A DNA stretch of 64,000 nt from contig NZ_WTYK01000004.1 of the NCBI RefSeq assembly GCF_009828065.1, positions 248,001-312,000 of the forward strand, written 5' to 3'. The notes under the pieces were generated by a model. It was not told the DNA's origin. It ran no database searches and saw only the letters and a program-made list of their open reading frames with translations. This DNA comes from Croceibacterium soli. Its GTDB lineage: Bacteria; Pseudomonadota; Alphaproteobacteria; Sphingomonadales; Sphingomonadaceae. Both the position numbers and the translations under genes were made by a program. This document shows positions 49,437 to 58,170 of the stretch, in pieces (the stretch's first letter is position 1; each line of letters opens with the position of its first letter).

Positions 49437-50525
49437 TTACTCCGCCGGCTCCAAAACCGCCGGCTGCACCGGACGTGCCACGGCGCGGCCCTGGTTGCGG
49501 CGGAACCAGAAGCTCCAGGCGGCGAGCGTGCCGAGAAGCACCAGCGCGAGGCCGCCGAACGTCAACGCGACGCGCCAGAGGACCCCACCGACTTTGCCGG
49601 CGTGGAGCGGGTAGTACTTCTCCTCGATCGCCGAAGCGGTGTCTCCGGCGGCGGGATCGTCCGTGGCAACGACTTGCGCGGTGGCGGGATCGAGCCAGAC
49701 GTAGGTGCGGCCGTTGGGAGTCCATTCGAACGGCTGCTTCATCCGCAACGCGAGCGGCTCGCCGGGTTTTACCGGCAGCATCAGGCGGCGGGGCAGCGCA
49801 TCCGGGAAGGCAGCCTGAGCATTCGTCATGACCGTGCTCCAGTCGGTCTGCGGACCATGGGCGGCTAGGCCCGTCGGAAGCATCGGTTCGGCTCGCTCTG
49901 GCCCCGCCCAAGGCGACACCAGCGCGGTGGAAACGGCCGGGAAGATCATCATTGACCCGGTGAACGCCGCCAGAAGCAGCAGCGGCGAGGCGACGACGCC
50001 GATGTCCCGGTGCTGGCGGACGATCGCAGGGCGGGTCATGCGTGCCGGCCAGAGGCGGAACTTGAAGGTGCGGCGCGTGCGCCACCAGAGGATCAGTCCG
50101 GTGACGGCAAAAGCGAACAGCAGGAGGCCGAGCACGCCGGTGACATATTTGCCATCTTCGCCCAGAAACAGATAGTGGTGAAGGTCGAACAGCCAGAGCT
50201 CCGGCCGGCCCCACATGCTGTCCCAGCGGTCGACCACCCGGCCGGCTTGGTCGAGATAGGCCCCGCCGCCGCCGGCATAGATCGCCTGGTGCAGGCCCAG
50301 GTCCTCGTTGGCGAAGGTGATCCGAGTGAGCGAGCGATCCTCGGCGAGCGCAGCGGCGACGGCAGCGCCGATGGCCGCCGGTTCGGCGACCAACGCATCG
50401 CCTGCGCCGGGAAGGCCGATCCAGCTCTCCTCCCACACCAGCACGGTGCCGCTAAGGCCGATGACGGCCAGCAGCAGCCCGGCGATGGCGCCGGTCCAGC
50501 GGTGGAGGAGAGCCAGCAGGTTCAT
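49437..50525 (-). CDS. PepSY-associated membrane protein, iron-uptake type
   Basis: Inner-membrane protein of 362 residues with the PepSY_TM layout: LLALLHRWTGAIAGLLLAVIG at the N terminus, LWLFDLHHYLFLGEDGKYV, a helix pair (TGVLGLLLFAFAVTGLILWW), a PepSY-like periplasmic part and a last helix (ALTFGGLALVLLGTLAAW). Such proteins accompany siderophore receptors and may reduce or release ferric siderophore in the periplasm. Its ATG overlaps the stop of the upstream TonB receptor (ATGA), supporting joint function in iron uptake. Confidence 0.85.
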   Translation of the reverse strand: MNLLALLHRWTGAIAGLLLAVIGLSGTVLVWEESWIGLPGAGDALVAEPAAIGAAVAAALAEDRSLTRITFANEDLGLHQAIYAGGGGAYLDQAGRVVDRWDSMWGRPELWLFDLHHYLFLGEDGKYVTGVLGLLLFAFAVTGLILWWRTRRTFKFRLWPARMTRPAIVRQHRDIGVVASPLLLLAAFTGSMMIFPAVSTALVSPWAGPERAEPMLPTGLAAHGPQTDWSTVMTNAQAAFPDALPRRLMLPVKPGEPLALRMKQPFEWTPNGRTYVWLDPATAQVVATDDPAAGDTASAIEEKYYPLHAGKVGGVLWRVALTFGGLALVLLGTLAAWSFWFRRNQGRAVARPVQPAVLEPAE

Positions 50526-52687
50526 CAGAAAGCGCCGCGCCAGCTGAGGGTGACGGTGCGCCCGCGCCCGGCGAAGAAGCGATCGTTGTCGGTGATCCGC
50601 ACCGTGTCGCTGTTGTAGGTGATGTAGTACTCGTCGGTCAGGTTCTGCGCCGCGAGAGCGAATTCGCCGAGGCCCGTGCGAAGGGCGAGATAGGCGTCGA
50701 ACAGGGTGTAGCCCTCGAAGTCGGTCCGCGTATCAGCATCGTTGAACGAGCGTTCGAGATACATTCGCGCCTGGACGCGGGCGCTGAGCGGGCCGCGGGT
50801 GAAGTCGGCGGCGAAGTTGGCACGGTCGGGCGAGATGTTGGCACCGTCGAGGTCGTTGTTGACCAGTTCGTCGGCATCGTTGCTGTCGGTCTGGCCCTCC
50901 ACCTGGGCATAGCCGCCGCTGAGCGTGAGGCCGGGCAGCGGAGTGCGCCAGGCGAGGCTCGCCTCCAGCCCTTCGATCTCGATCGGCTCGCGCGCGACGC
51001 TGAAGATGCCGTCCGCGCCTTCGACCAGCAGCGACCCGAGATCGCTGGACGACCAGAAGTAGCCGGCCGAGGCGCTGATCGGGCCGCGGTCCCACTCCAG
51101 GCCCAGTTCGCGGTTGTTGGAGATGACCGGCTCGAGCGCGATATAATCGTCGATATCGACACCTTCGTCCTCGATCGCGCGCAGGATACGCCCGACGTCG
51201 GCGATGGTGTAGCCTTCGGCGTAGGACCCGTAAGCGCGCAGGCCCTTCATCGGCTCGATCACTATGCCGCCGTTGAGCAGCAGCTTGTCGAAGCTCGGGC
51301 TGCCGCCGGAGACGAAGACCGGCTTGTACGTCGCGACATTGGCGGGATTGGTGGCGCCGTAGAAGGCCAGGGTCTCGTAATCGCGGACCTTGAGCTGGAC
51401 GTTCTCCCAGCGGGCGCCGCCGGCGAGACGGACGACCCCGTTCAGCAGACCGAGGTTGGCCTGGGCGAAGGGCGCGAGGCTGCGGAAATCGGTTTGCGGC
51501 ACCCAGTCGCGATCCGTCTGGACGAGCGACTGCTTCGTGCGGTCGTACAGGGCATCGAACCCGCCGGTGAGGAACAGGTCGCTCAGGACCTCGCGCTCGT
51601 AGGAGAGCTTGCCGCCGATCTTGCGCGAGCGGTTGGCCGACTGGTCGAACAGGGCGCCGGTGGGGTCGATCGCCGGATCCTGGAAGGTGGCGAAGGTTCC
51701 GCCACCGAAGACATCGTTGGTGCGGCTGAAGAATGCCTGGGCGTTCAGAGTGCCGCCGGCGAGGTCGTCATCCACCAGGGAGGCGGAGAGCAGCTCGGCG
51801 CGGTTCGACGGCAAGTCGCCGGGCTGCCGGCCCGGCCTGCTGCTGGCGGGAATGCCCAACGTCCGGTTGCCGCGAACGAGCTCGTAGTTGCCGTTGCCTT
51901 CGAGCTCGAAGCGGTTGGCGACGACCTCGAGCCGGGCGCTACCGGAGAGCTGGTAGCCGAAGCGGCCGAAGACCGACCAAGAATCGCTGTCCTGCACTTC
52001 GCCTTGCGTGCCGTCGACGCCGATGCGGTTCTCATGGCCGTCGAGGAAGGCGCCGCGGCGCTCGAACGTGCCGCCGACGCTTATGTCGAAGGCCCCGGCG
52101 CGGTAGCCGACGAGCGCGCCGGCCTTGCCGCCGAGGGCTTCTCCGTCGAAGCCCTGGGCCACAGTGCCCTGCAGCAGCGTGCGTACGGAGACTCCGTCGC
52201 GCGCGGGAGCGCCGACCGTGACCTGGTTCACCACGCCCCCGGTGCCGCCGATGCCCTGGAGCGCATTGGAGCCGTAGATCACCTCCACCCGGTCGATGAA
52301 GAACGGATCGATCGTGTACCCGTCCCGCGAACCGTCACGGACCGGAGTCGACTGGGCGATCCCGTTGATCGCGTAAAGCGGCGAACGGCCGCGAAGGCTC
52401 TCCCCGGCGCCGGAGAGTTTCTCACGCGTCGGCGAGAACGACGGCAGCAGCGCCGAGACCGCGTCCACGGTGGAGCCCGAAATCTGCACCTGCCGTTCGA
52501 GCGCCTCGGCATCGATCACGTCGGTCGCCATCGGCAGAGCCGTGGCGGGGAGCTGGGTGCGCGCGGCAGTGACGACGATCGGCGTTGCGCCGTCTGCTGG
52601 CCGGGTTCCGCTCCCATCCTGCGCCAGCGTCGGGGTGGCGATGGCGAGCGAAGCGGCGGCGACAAGCAGATTAGAGCGAATGGACAT
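50525..52687 (-). CDS. TonB-dependent receptor, iron-siderophore type
   Basis: Outer-membrane receptor of 720 residues. Signal peptide LLVAAASLAIATPTLAQ, then a TonB-box-like region (TPIVVTAARTQ), the plug (VDAVSALLPSFSPTREKLS, RGRSPLYAINGIAQSTPVR, DRVEVIYGSNALQGIGGTGG) and a barrel ending in TLSWRGAF. The plug matches catecholate/hydroxamate siderophore receptors; the exact ligand is unknown. The start has GGGAGG eight bases before it. It forms a unit with the PepSY gene and lies 36 bases from a Fur-like box, fitting iron-repressed control. Confidence 0.9.
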   Translation of the reverse strand: MSIRSNLLVAAASLAIATPTLAQDGSGTRPADGATPIVVTAARTQLPATALPMATDVIDAEALERQVQISGSTVDAVSALLPSFSPTREKLSGAGESLRGRSPLYAINGIAQSTPVRDGSRDGYTIDPFFIDRVEVIYGSNALQGIGGTGGVVNQVTVGAPARDGVSVRTLLQGTVAQGFDGEALGGKAGALVGYRAGAFDISVGGTFERRGAFLDGHENRIGVDGTQGEVQDSDSWSVFGRFGYQLSGSARLEVVANRFELEGNGNYELVRGNRTLGIPASSRPGRQPGDLPSNRAELLSASLVDDDLAGGTLNAQAFFSRTNDVFGGGTFATFQDPAIDPTGALFDQSANRSRKIGGKLSYEREVLSDLFLTGGFDALYDRTKQSLVQTDRDWVPQTDFRSLAPFAQANLGLLNGVVRLAGGARWENVQLKVRDYETLAFYGATNPANVATYKPVFVSGGSPSFDKLLLNGGIVIEPMKGLRAYGSYAEGYTIADVGRILRAIEDEGVDIDDYIALEPVISNNRELGLEWDRGPISASAGYFWSSSDLGSLLVEGADGIFSVAREPIEIEGLEASLAWRTPLPGLTLSGGYAQVEGQTDSNDADELVNNDLDGANISPDRANFAADFTRGPLSARVQARMYLERSFNDADTRTDFEGYTLFDAYLALRTGLGEFALAAQNLTDEYYITYNSDTVRITDNDRFFAGRGRTVTLSWRGAF

Positions 52688-52722
52688 TGGACCTCCCTAT
52701 TTTCGGGGGGCCCTATCGCGGC

Positions 52723-52737
52723 TGCGAATAATTATCA
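52723..52737. promoter_or_regulatory. Candidate Fur-type iron box between divergent TonB receptors
   Basis: TGCGAATAATTATCA is close to the palindromic Fur consensus (complement TGATAATTATTCGCA, with GATAAT-T-ATT at its centre). It lies 36 bases upstream of the minus-strand receptor and about 120 bases upstream of the plus-strand one, so it could control the first and perhaps both. Confidence 0.55.
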
Positions 52738-52856
52738 ATAGCGGTTCATGGTCCGATTGCATGTTTCACCGGATCGTCACGGAACCGTCGCGAGCCTGTC
52801 TCCAGCCGCTCCTATCGGCCCGCTCGGACACAAGGGAACAACCGGAGGGAACCCCC

Positions 52857-55349
52857 ATGAGACTGAAGTATCTTGCCGCCGCCAGCACGTTCGGGCTGTC
52901 GGCCGCATCCATGTTCGCAGCGCCCGCAACGGCGCAGTCGACCGGCTCGGTCGAGTTCGAGGAGAACGAGATCGTCGTGACCGGCGCTTTCGAGCGCGGC
53001 ATCGGCGGCGTCGAGCTTCCCGATACGGCCAAGGCCAAGCAGGTCCTCGACCAGGAGATCATCCGCCGCCAGCGCCCCGGCCAGACAATCAACGACAGCG
53101 TCAACCTGGTGCCCGGCGTCAGCTTTCAGAACAACGACCCGTGGGGCTCCGGCGGCGGATCCTTCACCATCCGCGGCTTCGCGTCGGACCGCGTGTCGCA
53201 GACGCTCGACGGCCTGCCGCTGAACGATTCCGGCAACTACGCGCTCTACACCAACCAGCAGGTCGACAGCGAAATCCTCGAGGAGGTGAACGTCAACCTG
53301 GGCGTGACCGACATCGACAGCCCGACCGCTTCGGCCACCGGCGGCACGATCAACCTGCGCACCCGCCGCCCGTCGGACATCCCGGGCATCACCGCGACGG
53401 CCAGCTACGGCAACATCCTGTCCGATGGCGCGGGAGACCGCCCGTACTACCGGATCTTCGGCATGGTCGATTCCGGCGACATCACCGGCATGGGCACGAC
53501 CGCCTTCCTCTCGGGCAGCTACACGACCTACGAGAACCCGTTCAACAACTACGGCGAGGTCGAGAAGAAGCAGTTCAACGGCCGCATCCTGCAGGAGATC
53601 GGCGGCAACGGCGATTTCGTCTCCGTGGCGGGCCACTACAACGAGAACCGCAACAACTTCTTCGGATCGTTCCCGGTCACCACGCTGATCGACATGATCG
53701 AGGACGGCGACAAGACCGCTCGGTTCTATGACATCAACTACCCTTGCGAGCTGGCCGAAGGCGTGGCGGGCGCAGCGGATGCGGCCAATAGCTGCGGAAC
53801 CGAATTCGACCGCCGCTACAACCCCTCGGACACCGGCAACATTCGCGCGTCGTCGCGCTTCACCCTGGCCGACGGCCTCGTCCTCACGGTCGACCCGAGC
53901 TACCAGTATGTGAAGGCGAACGGCGGCGGCACCGTTACCGGACAGGAATATGCCTGCCGCTTCGCCGCGGGCCGTTGCCAGTCGGCCAGCTTCACCGGAG
54001 CGACGACGCCGCTGTTCGGCTACATCGGTGGCGCCCCTTACGTCGGCGCCGATCTCAACGGCGACGGTGATATGCTCGACCGGGTCACCCTGGTGGCGCC
54101 GAGCCACACCCGGACCCACCGCTACGGCGTGATCTCATCGCTGAGCTATGCGATCAACGACCAGAACCGGGTGCGCCTGGCCTATACCTGGGACCGCGCC
54201 AATCACCGCCAGACCGGGCAGGTGGGCCTGCTGCAGGACGACGGCGAGCCGTTCGACGTCTTCCCGATCGACGATCCGCTGGTGGACGTGAACGGAACCA
54301 CGCTGCAGAAGCGTGACCGCCAGTCCTACGCGATCCTGCACCAGGTGTCGGGCGAGTATCGCGGCAGCTTCATGGACGATCGCCTTGTCACGACAATCGG
54401 CCTGCGGGCGCCGTTCTTCACCCGCGAGCTGACGCAGAACTGCTACACCACGTCCGACCGCGGCTTCGTCGACTGCATCCGGCCAGAGGATGCCGCTGCC
54501 TACGAAGCAGGAAACCCCTCGGCGGTCCTGCCGCTGACGCGGGAATACGAGTACGACAAGCTCCTCCCCAGCGCCGGGCTGGTGTTCGACGTCACGGGCA
54601 ACGCATCGGTGTTTGCGAACTACTCCAAAGGCCTGTCCGTCCCCGGAACGGACCCGCTGTACAACTCGCTGTTCTTCCCGGACGTGGAGGAAGCCCGTCC
54701 GGCGCCTGAGACGACGGACAGCTTCGATGCGGGGCTGCGCTTCAAGTCGGGAACCCTGCAGGCGCAAGTCGCCGGCTGGTTCACCCGGTACGAAAACCGT
54801 CTTGCCTCGGCCTACGATCCGGTGCTGGAGCGCTCCGTCTTCCGCAACCTCGGCCAGGTGGACAAGTACGGCCTGGACGCTTCGGTTGCCTGGCAGCCGA
54901 CGCGCAACACGATGCTCTACGTGTTTGGATCGCTCAACGAGTCCGAGATCAAGGACAACGTGCAGAGCGGCGTGGACGCGGCGGGCAACCCGGTGTTCCT
55001 CGACACCGCGGGCAACCGTGAAAGCGGCACTCCGGACCTGACCTTCGGCGCCCGCGGGCAAGTCCGCCTCGGGCCGGTCGAGCTCGGCGCCCAGGCCAAG
55101 CACACCGGCAAGCGGTTCACCACCGACCTGAACGACGTGGAAGTGGACGGCTACACGCTGGTCGATCTCGACGTGCGGTGGAACGTTACCGAACTGCCGA
55201 CCGGCGGGACGGTGGCGCTGCAGGCCAACCTGACCAACCTGTTCGACACCTTCTACGTCGGCGGGTTCGGCGGCGGGCTGACCGGCACGCCGTTCGCGCA
55301 GATCGGCGCACCGCGCGCCGGCAGCGTGTCGCTGATCGTCGGCTTCTAA
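52857..55349 (+). CDS. TonB-dependent receptor
   Basis: Outer-membrane receptor of 830 residues. Signal peptide LAAASTFGLSAASMFAAPATA; an early EENEIVVTGAFERG resembles a TonB box; the plug includes DSVNLVPGVSFQNNDPWG, SFTIRGFASDRVSQTLDGL, VNVNLGVTDIDSPTASATGG; the barrel ends in GSVSLIVGF. The plug differs from that of the divergent receptor, so the substrate probably differs. ATG 52857 follows GGAGGGA. A rho-independent terminator follows, and the next gene encodes a nucleotidase lipoprotein. Confidence 0.9.
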   Translation: MRLKYLAAASTFGLSAASMFAAPATAQSTGSVEFEENEIVVTGAFERGIGGVELPDTAKAKQVLDQEIIRRQRPGQTINDSVNLVPGVSFQNNDPWGSGGGSFTIRGFASDRVSQTLDGLPLNDSGNYALYTNQQVDSEILEEVNVNLGVTDIDSPTASATGGTINLRTRRPSDIPGITATASYGNILSDGAGDRPYYRIFGMVDSGDITGMGTTAFLSGSYTTYENPFNNYGEVEKKQFNGRILQEIGGNGDFVSVAGHYNENRNNFFGSFPVTTLIDMIEDGDKTARFYDINYPCELAEGVAGAADAANSCGTEFDRRYNPSDTGNIRASSRFTLADGLVLTVDPSYQYVKANGGGTVTGQEYACRFAAGRCQSASFTGATTPLFGYIGGAPYVGADLNGDGDMLDRVTLVAPSHTRTHRYGVISSLSYAINDQNRVRLAYTWDRANHRQTGQVGLLQDDGEPFDVFPIDDPLVDVNGTTLQKRDRQSYAILHQVSGEYRGSFMDDRLVTTIGLRAPFFTRELTQNCYTTSDRGFVDCIRPEDAAAYEAGNPSAVLPLTREYEYDKLLPSAGLVFDVTGNASVFANYSKGLSVPGTDPLYNSLFFPDVEEARPAPETTDSFDAGLRFKSGTLQAQVAGWFTRYENRLASAYDPVLERSVFRNLGQVDKYGLDASVAWQPTRNTMLYVFGSLNESEIKDNVQSGVDAAGNPVFLDTAGNRESGTPDLTFGARGQVRLGPVELGAQAKHTGKRFTTDLNDVEVDGYTLVDLDVRWNVTELPTGGTVALQANLTNLFDTFYVGGFGGGLTGTPFAQIGAPRAGSVSLIVGF

Positions 55350-55358
55350 GCCGCTCCG

Positions 55359-55402
55359 GCAGCGGCGGCACTGGGGGGTGCCGCCGCTGCTACTTCTTTT
55401 TT
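55359..55402 (+). terminator. Rho-independent terminator after the TonB receptor
   Basis: A perfect 12-bp stem gcagcggcggca/tgccgccgctgc with an 8-base loop, then tacttcttttttct. It lies 10 bases after the receptor stop and just before the nucleotidase gene. Confidence 0.9.
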
Positions 55403-55421
55403 CTGCGCTAGGAGTAGATTC

Positions 55422-57329
55422 ATGCGGCCCGCAGCCCTTCTGGCCTCCTACGTTCCGTTCGTCCTGAGCTTGTCGGAGAACGGTAGCGCCGGGCCTCGCG
55501 TGGTTCGACAGGCTCACCACGAACGGTGGAGGGAGCTTCCTAAGGCCCTGCCGTTCGTCCTGAGCTTGTCGAAGGACGGTAGCGCCGGGCCTCGCGTGGT
55601 TCGACAGGCTCACCACGAACGGAGGAGAGGAGTTGTTCGGAAGGGTTGCGCGGGTGCGCTGGCGCTCCTGGCGCTCGGCGGATGCGCGGCCGACCGAGTG
55701 GAGCCGCTTGCCCCGGCCGCGCCTGTCGCGGTCCAGATCCTCGCGCTCAACGATTTCCACGGCACGATCGAAGCGCCCACCGGCGCGGTGGCATACGCAA
55801 CGCCCAGCGGCATGGAGCAGGCCCCGCTCGGCGGAGCGGCCCGGCTGGCGGCAACGCTCGCTCGCCTGCGCGAAGGTCAATCGCACACGGTGACCGTGGC
55901 CGCCGGCGACCTGATCGGCGCCAGCCCGCTGGCTTCGGCCTATTTTCTCGACGAGCCTGCCATCGCGGCGCTGAGCGCGATGGGCCTCGACATCGCCGCA
56001 GTGGGCAATCACGAGTTCGACCGCGGGACGGCGGAGCTGCGTCGGGTCCAGGAAGGCGGCTGCGAGGCCCACACGGCACGCCAGCCCTGCGCTCTCGAAC
56101 CCTTCGCCGGCGCCGGGTTCGACTATCTCGCGGGCAACGTCCTCGACGAGGAGGGGCGCAGCTTCTTCCCCGGCACCGCCGTGCACGATTTCGGCGGCGC
56201 GAGGATCGGCTTCATCGGCCTGACCCTGAAGGAGACCGCCGAACTGGTCTCCCCCGCCGGAACCGCCGGCTACCGCTTCGCCGACGAAGCCGGCACGGCC
56301 AATGCGCTGGCGGCGGAGCTCAGGGCTGCGGGAGCGGACGCGGTGGTGCTGCTGATCCACCAGGGCGGATCTGTGGAGCCGTACTTCAACCTGGCGGCCT
56401 GCCCCGGCCTGTCGGGCGATATCCTGCCGATCCTCGACCGGCTCGACCCGGCGATCGGTCTGGTCGTCTCCGGCCATACGCATGCGGCTTACGTGTGCGA
56501 ACTGGACGCGGCGGACGGATCGAAGCGCCTGCTGACGAGCGCGGGCCGCTACGGCTCTTTCGTGACGCGGATTGCCATGACGGTCGATCCGCAGAGGGAC
56601 CGGGTGGTGAGCCTCAAGGCCGAGAACGTGCCGGTGCGCGCCGAAGCGGGCGAGGACCCGGCGGTCGCCGCGATCGTGGAGCGCTATGTCGGAGCGACGG
56701 CGCCGATCGCGGCGCGCGTGGCAGGGCGGATCGAAGGTTCGCTGGAGGCACCTGGCGGTGGATTGGACACGCCGGTCGGCAACCTGATCGCCGACGCGCA
56801 GCTTGCGGCGACGCGCGGCCCGCAGGCAGGCCGCGCGGAGATCTCGTTCATCAACTCCGGCGGAGTTCGCACGCGGTTCCAGCCGGGGGCGGACGGCAGC
56901 GTCACCTACGGGCAGCTTTTCGCGCTGCAGCCGTTCGGCAACACGCTGGTGGTGCTGGAGATGACCGGCAGGGAGATCGGGCAGCTCCTGGAACAGCAAT
57001 TCACCGGCAGCCAGCCGGCAGAGATCCGCCAGTCGCTGCTGATCCCCTCCGAAGGGTTCAGCTTCGCGTTCGACCGCACGAGAGCGCCGGGAGAGCGGAT
57101 CGTGGCCATGACGCTGCACGGCCAGGCGATCGAGCCGGAGCGGCGCTACCGGGTGACGGTCAACAACTTCCTCGCCAGCGGCGGCGACGGCTTCACCGTC
57201 TTCGCCGAAGCGCGGCCGGTCGCGGAAGGCGGGGCGGATATCGATGCGCTCGAGGCTTACATCGCCGGCGGAGTGACCGCGCCGGCCGGCGGGCGGGTGA
57301 GCGAAGTGACGATCGACGGCGCGGATTGA
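55422..57329 (+). CDS. 5'-nucleotidase/metallophosphatase lipoprotein with repeat-derived N-terminal extension
   Basis: UshA-like enzyme of 635 residues. The metallophosphatase domain shows LALNDFHGTIE, AAGDLIGASP, AVGNHEFDRG and VVSGHTHAAY; the C-terminal 5_nucleotid_C domain shows NSGGVRTRF and VNNFLASGGDGF. A lipobox (LALGGCAAD, Cys at residue 88) follows a hydrophobic stretch, but it is preceded by about 75 residues that contain two copies of a repeat-encoded peptide (PFVLSLS...VRQAHHER, residues 12-35 and 44-67). The ATG at 55422 has TAGGAG at the right distance and no other in-frame start lies between the repeats and the lipobox. Whether export still works is unclear. Confidence 0.88.
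   Translation: MRPAALLASYVPFVLSLSENGSAGPRVVRQAHHERWRELPKALPFVLSLSKDGSAGPRVVRQAHHERRRGVVRKGCAGALALLALGGCAADRVEPLAPAAPVAVQILALNDFHGTIEAPTGAVAYATPSGMEQAPLGGAARLAATLARLREGQSHTVTVAAGDLIGASPLASAYFLDEPAIAALSAMGLDIAAVGNHEFDRGTAELRRVQEGGCEAHTARQPCALEPFAGAGFDYLAGNVLDEEGRSFFPGTAVHDFGGARIGFIGLTLKETAELVSPAGTAGYRFADEAGTANALAAELRAAGADAVVLLIHQGGSVEPYFNLAACPGLSGDILPILDRLDPAIGLVVSGHTHAAYVCELDAADGSKRLLTSAGRYGSFVTRIAMTVDPQRDRVVSLKAENVPVRAEAGEDPAVAAIVERYVGATAPIAARVAGRIEGSLEAPGGGLDTPVGNLIADAQLAATRGPQAGRAEISFINSGGVRTRFQPGADGSVTYGQLFALQPFGNTLVVLEMTGREIGQLLEQQFTGSQPAEIRQSLLIPSEGFSFAFDRTRAPGERIVAMTLHGQAIEPERRYRVTVNNFLASGGDGFTVFAEARPVAEGGADIDALEAYIAGGVTAPAGGRVSEVTIDGAD
55455..55526. repeat. 72-bp repeat unit 1, in frame in the nucleotidase gene
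   Basis: Starts ccgttcgtcctgagcttgtc and ends gttcgacaggctcaccacg plus aacgg; its ends are inverted repeats of each other. It encodes 24 residues (12-35) without a stop. It is nearly identical to unit 2. Confidence 0.92.
55551..55622. repeat. 72-bp repeat unit 2, in frame in the nucleotidase gene
   Basis: Same start and end as unit 1 with a few differences in the middle (tcgaaggacgg against tcggagaacgg). It encodes residues 44-67. The 24-base spacer between units is also a multiple of three. Confidence 0.92.
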
Positions 57330-57346
57330 TGCGTTGCTAGCATCTT

Positions 57347-57426
57347 CGTCATTCCGGCGAAGGCCGGAATCCATCGCACCTGTTGTGCCTGAGGCCCGAT
57401 GGACCCCGGCGTTCGCCGGGGTGACG
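57347..57426. repeat. CGTCATTCCGGCGAAGGCCGG-type palindromic repeat
   Basis: cgtcattccggcgaaggccg at the left end faces cccggcgttcgccggggtga at the right, with inner hairpins attccggc/gccggaat and accccggc/gccggggt. It follows the nucleotidase stop by 17 bases. Confidence 0.75.
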
Positions 57427-57440
57427 AGTTTGGCTGAGCC

Positions 57441-57582
57441 AAAGCCCCCTCCTCTTCAGAGAAGGGGGTTGGGGGTGGTGGAGGCGCAGTGCGACGTCTC
57501 GCCAACCGCAGCACCACCCCGCTGCGACTAGGTTCGCCTTCGGCTCACCAAGTCTCGCTGCCCCTCCTCTGAAGAGGAGGGG
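57441..57582. repeat. Second palindromic repeat family, copy B (142 bp)
   Basis: Starts aaagccccctcct, contains gggggttgggggtggtg and gcagcaccaccccgctgcg, and ends cccctcct...aggagggg; its right half is nearly identical to the copy at 1707-1873. The last 38 bases are translated as the C terminus of the AlkB gene on the minus strand. Confidence 0.88.
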
Positions 57583-58150
57583 CGGGCCCCGCCATCGTCC
57601 GCAGTGTGATCGAGCGGCGGGTGACTTCCATCGGGGTGATGGAGTGCTCCCAGTCATGGCGGGCTTCGCCGGACAGGAGGTAGAGCGAGCGGGGCGGGAG
57701 TTCGACGGTGCGGCGGTCGAAGCCGGCTTCGGTGCGCCGCCGCAGGCGGAGCATCGCCGGTGCCGATAGCGAAAGGCCGAGGACTTCGCCGTACTGCGGA
57801 CGGTCGCGGTGCCAGCCGATGCCGGCGCCCGGATCGTAGCGGATCAGCAGGCCCTGGACGAAATCCTCGGGCGCGCGGTCCATCAGCGGCGCGAGGCGGG
57901 TGCGCAAGTCGGCCAGCCAGGCAGGCAGCGGCGGCGCTTCGGTCGGGCGGGCGCGCTGGTAATCGTAGGCGGAGCCGTAGTTGACCGTGAGGCGCTTGCC
58001 TTCCCATTGGCCGAACTGGAACGGCGCGAGCGGTGCGGCGTCGATGAGGGCGGCGAGCCGCTCCTCCTCGGCCTCGCTCACAGCCTCGCGCACCAGCCGG
58101 AGGCCGGGGACCGGTGGAGGCGGAGCAAACAGTTCACCCTGCTGTGGCAT
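57545..58150 (-). CDS. AlkB-like 2-oxoglutarate-dependent dioxygenase
   Basis: Fe(II)/2-oxoglutarate oxygenase of 201 residues that probably repairs alkylated nucleic acid bases. Iron ligands are GIGWHRDRPQYG (H-x-D) and GEARHDWEHSI (His), and the 2-oxoglutarate arginine is in RRSITLRTM. N-terminal PQQGELFAPPP is typical of AlkB homologues. The last residues, PPLQRRGSETW, are read from a dispersed repeat, so the native end near RSITLRT has been replaced or extended. The ATG lies 20 bases from the divergent YjbQ gene. Confidence 0.88.
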   Translation of the reverse strand: MPQQGELFAPPPPVPGLRLVREAVSEAEEERLAALIDAAPLAPFQFGQWEGKRLTVNYGSAYDYQRARPTEAPPLPAWLADLRTRLAPLMDRAPEDFVQGLLIRYDPGAGIGWHRDRPQYGEVLGLSLSAPAMLRLRRRTEAGFDRRTVELPPRSLYLLSGEARHDWEHSITPMEVTRRSITLRTMAGPAPPLQRRGSETW

Positions 58151-58170
58151 CCTGCCTATATAGGGTGGCG

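Noticed and set aside
54135-57374. A 1079-codon open frame on the minus strand opposite the TonB receptor and nucleotidase genes
   Set aside because: It is antisense to two clearly identified genes, has a biased Arg/Ala/Asp/Gly composition, and shows no domain. Long antisense frames are expected at this GC content.
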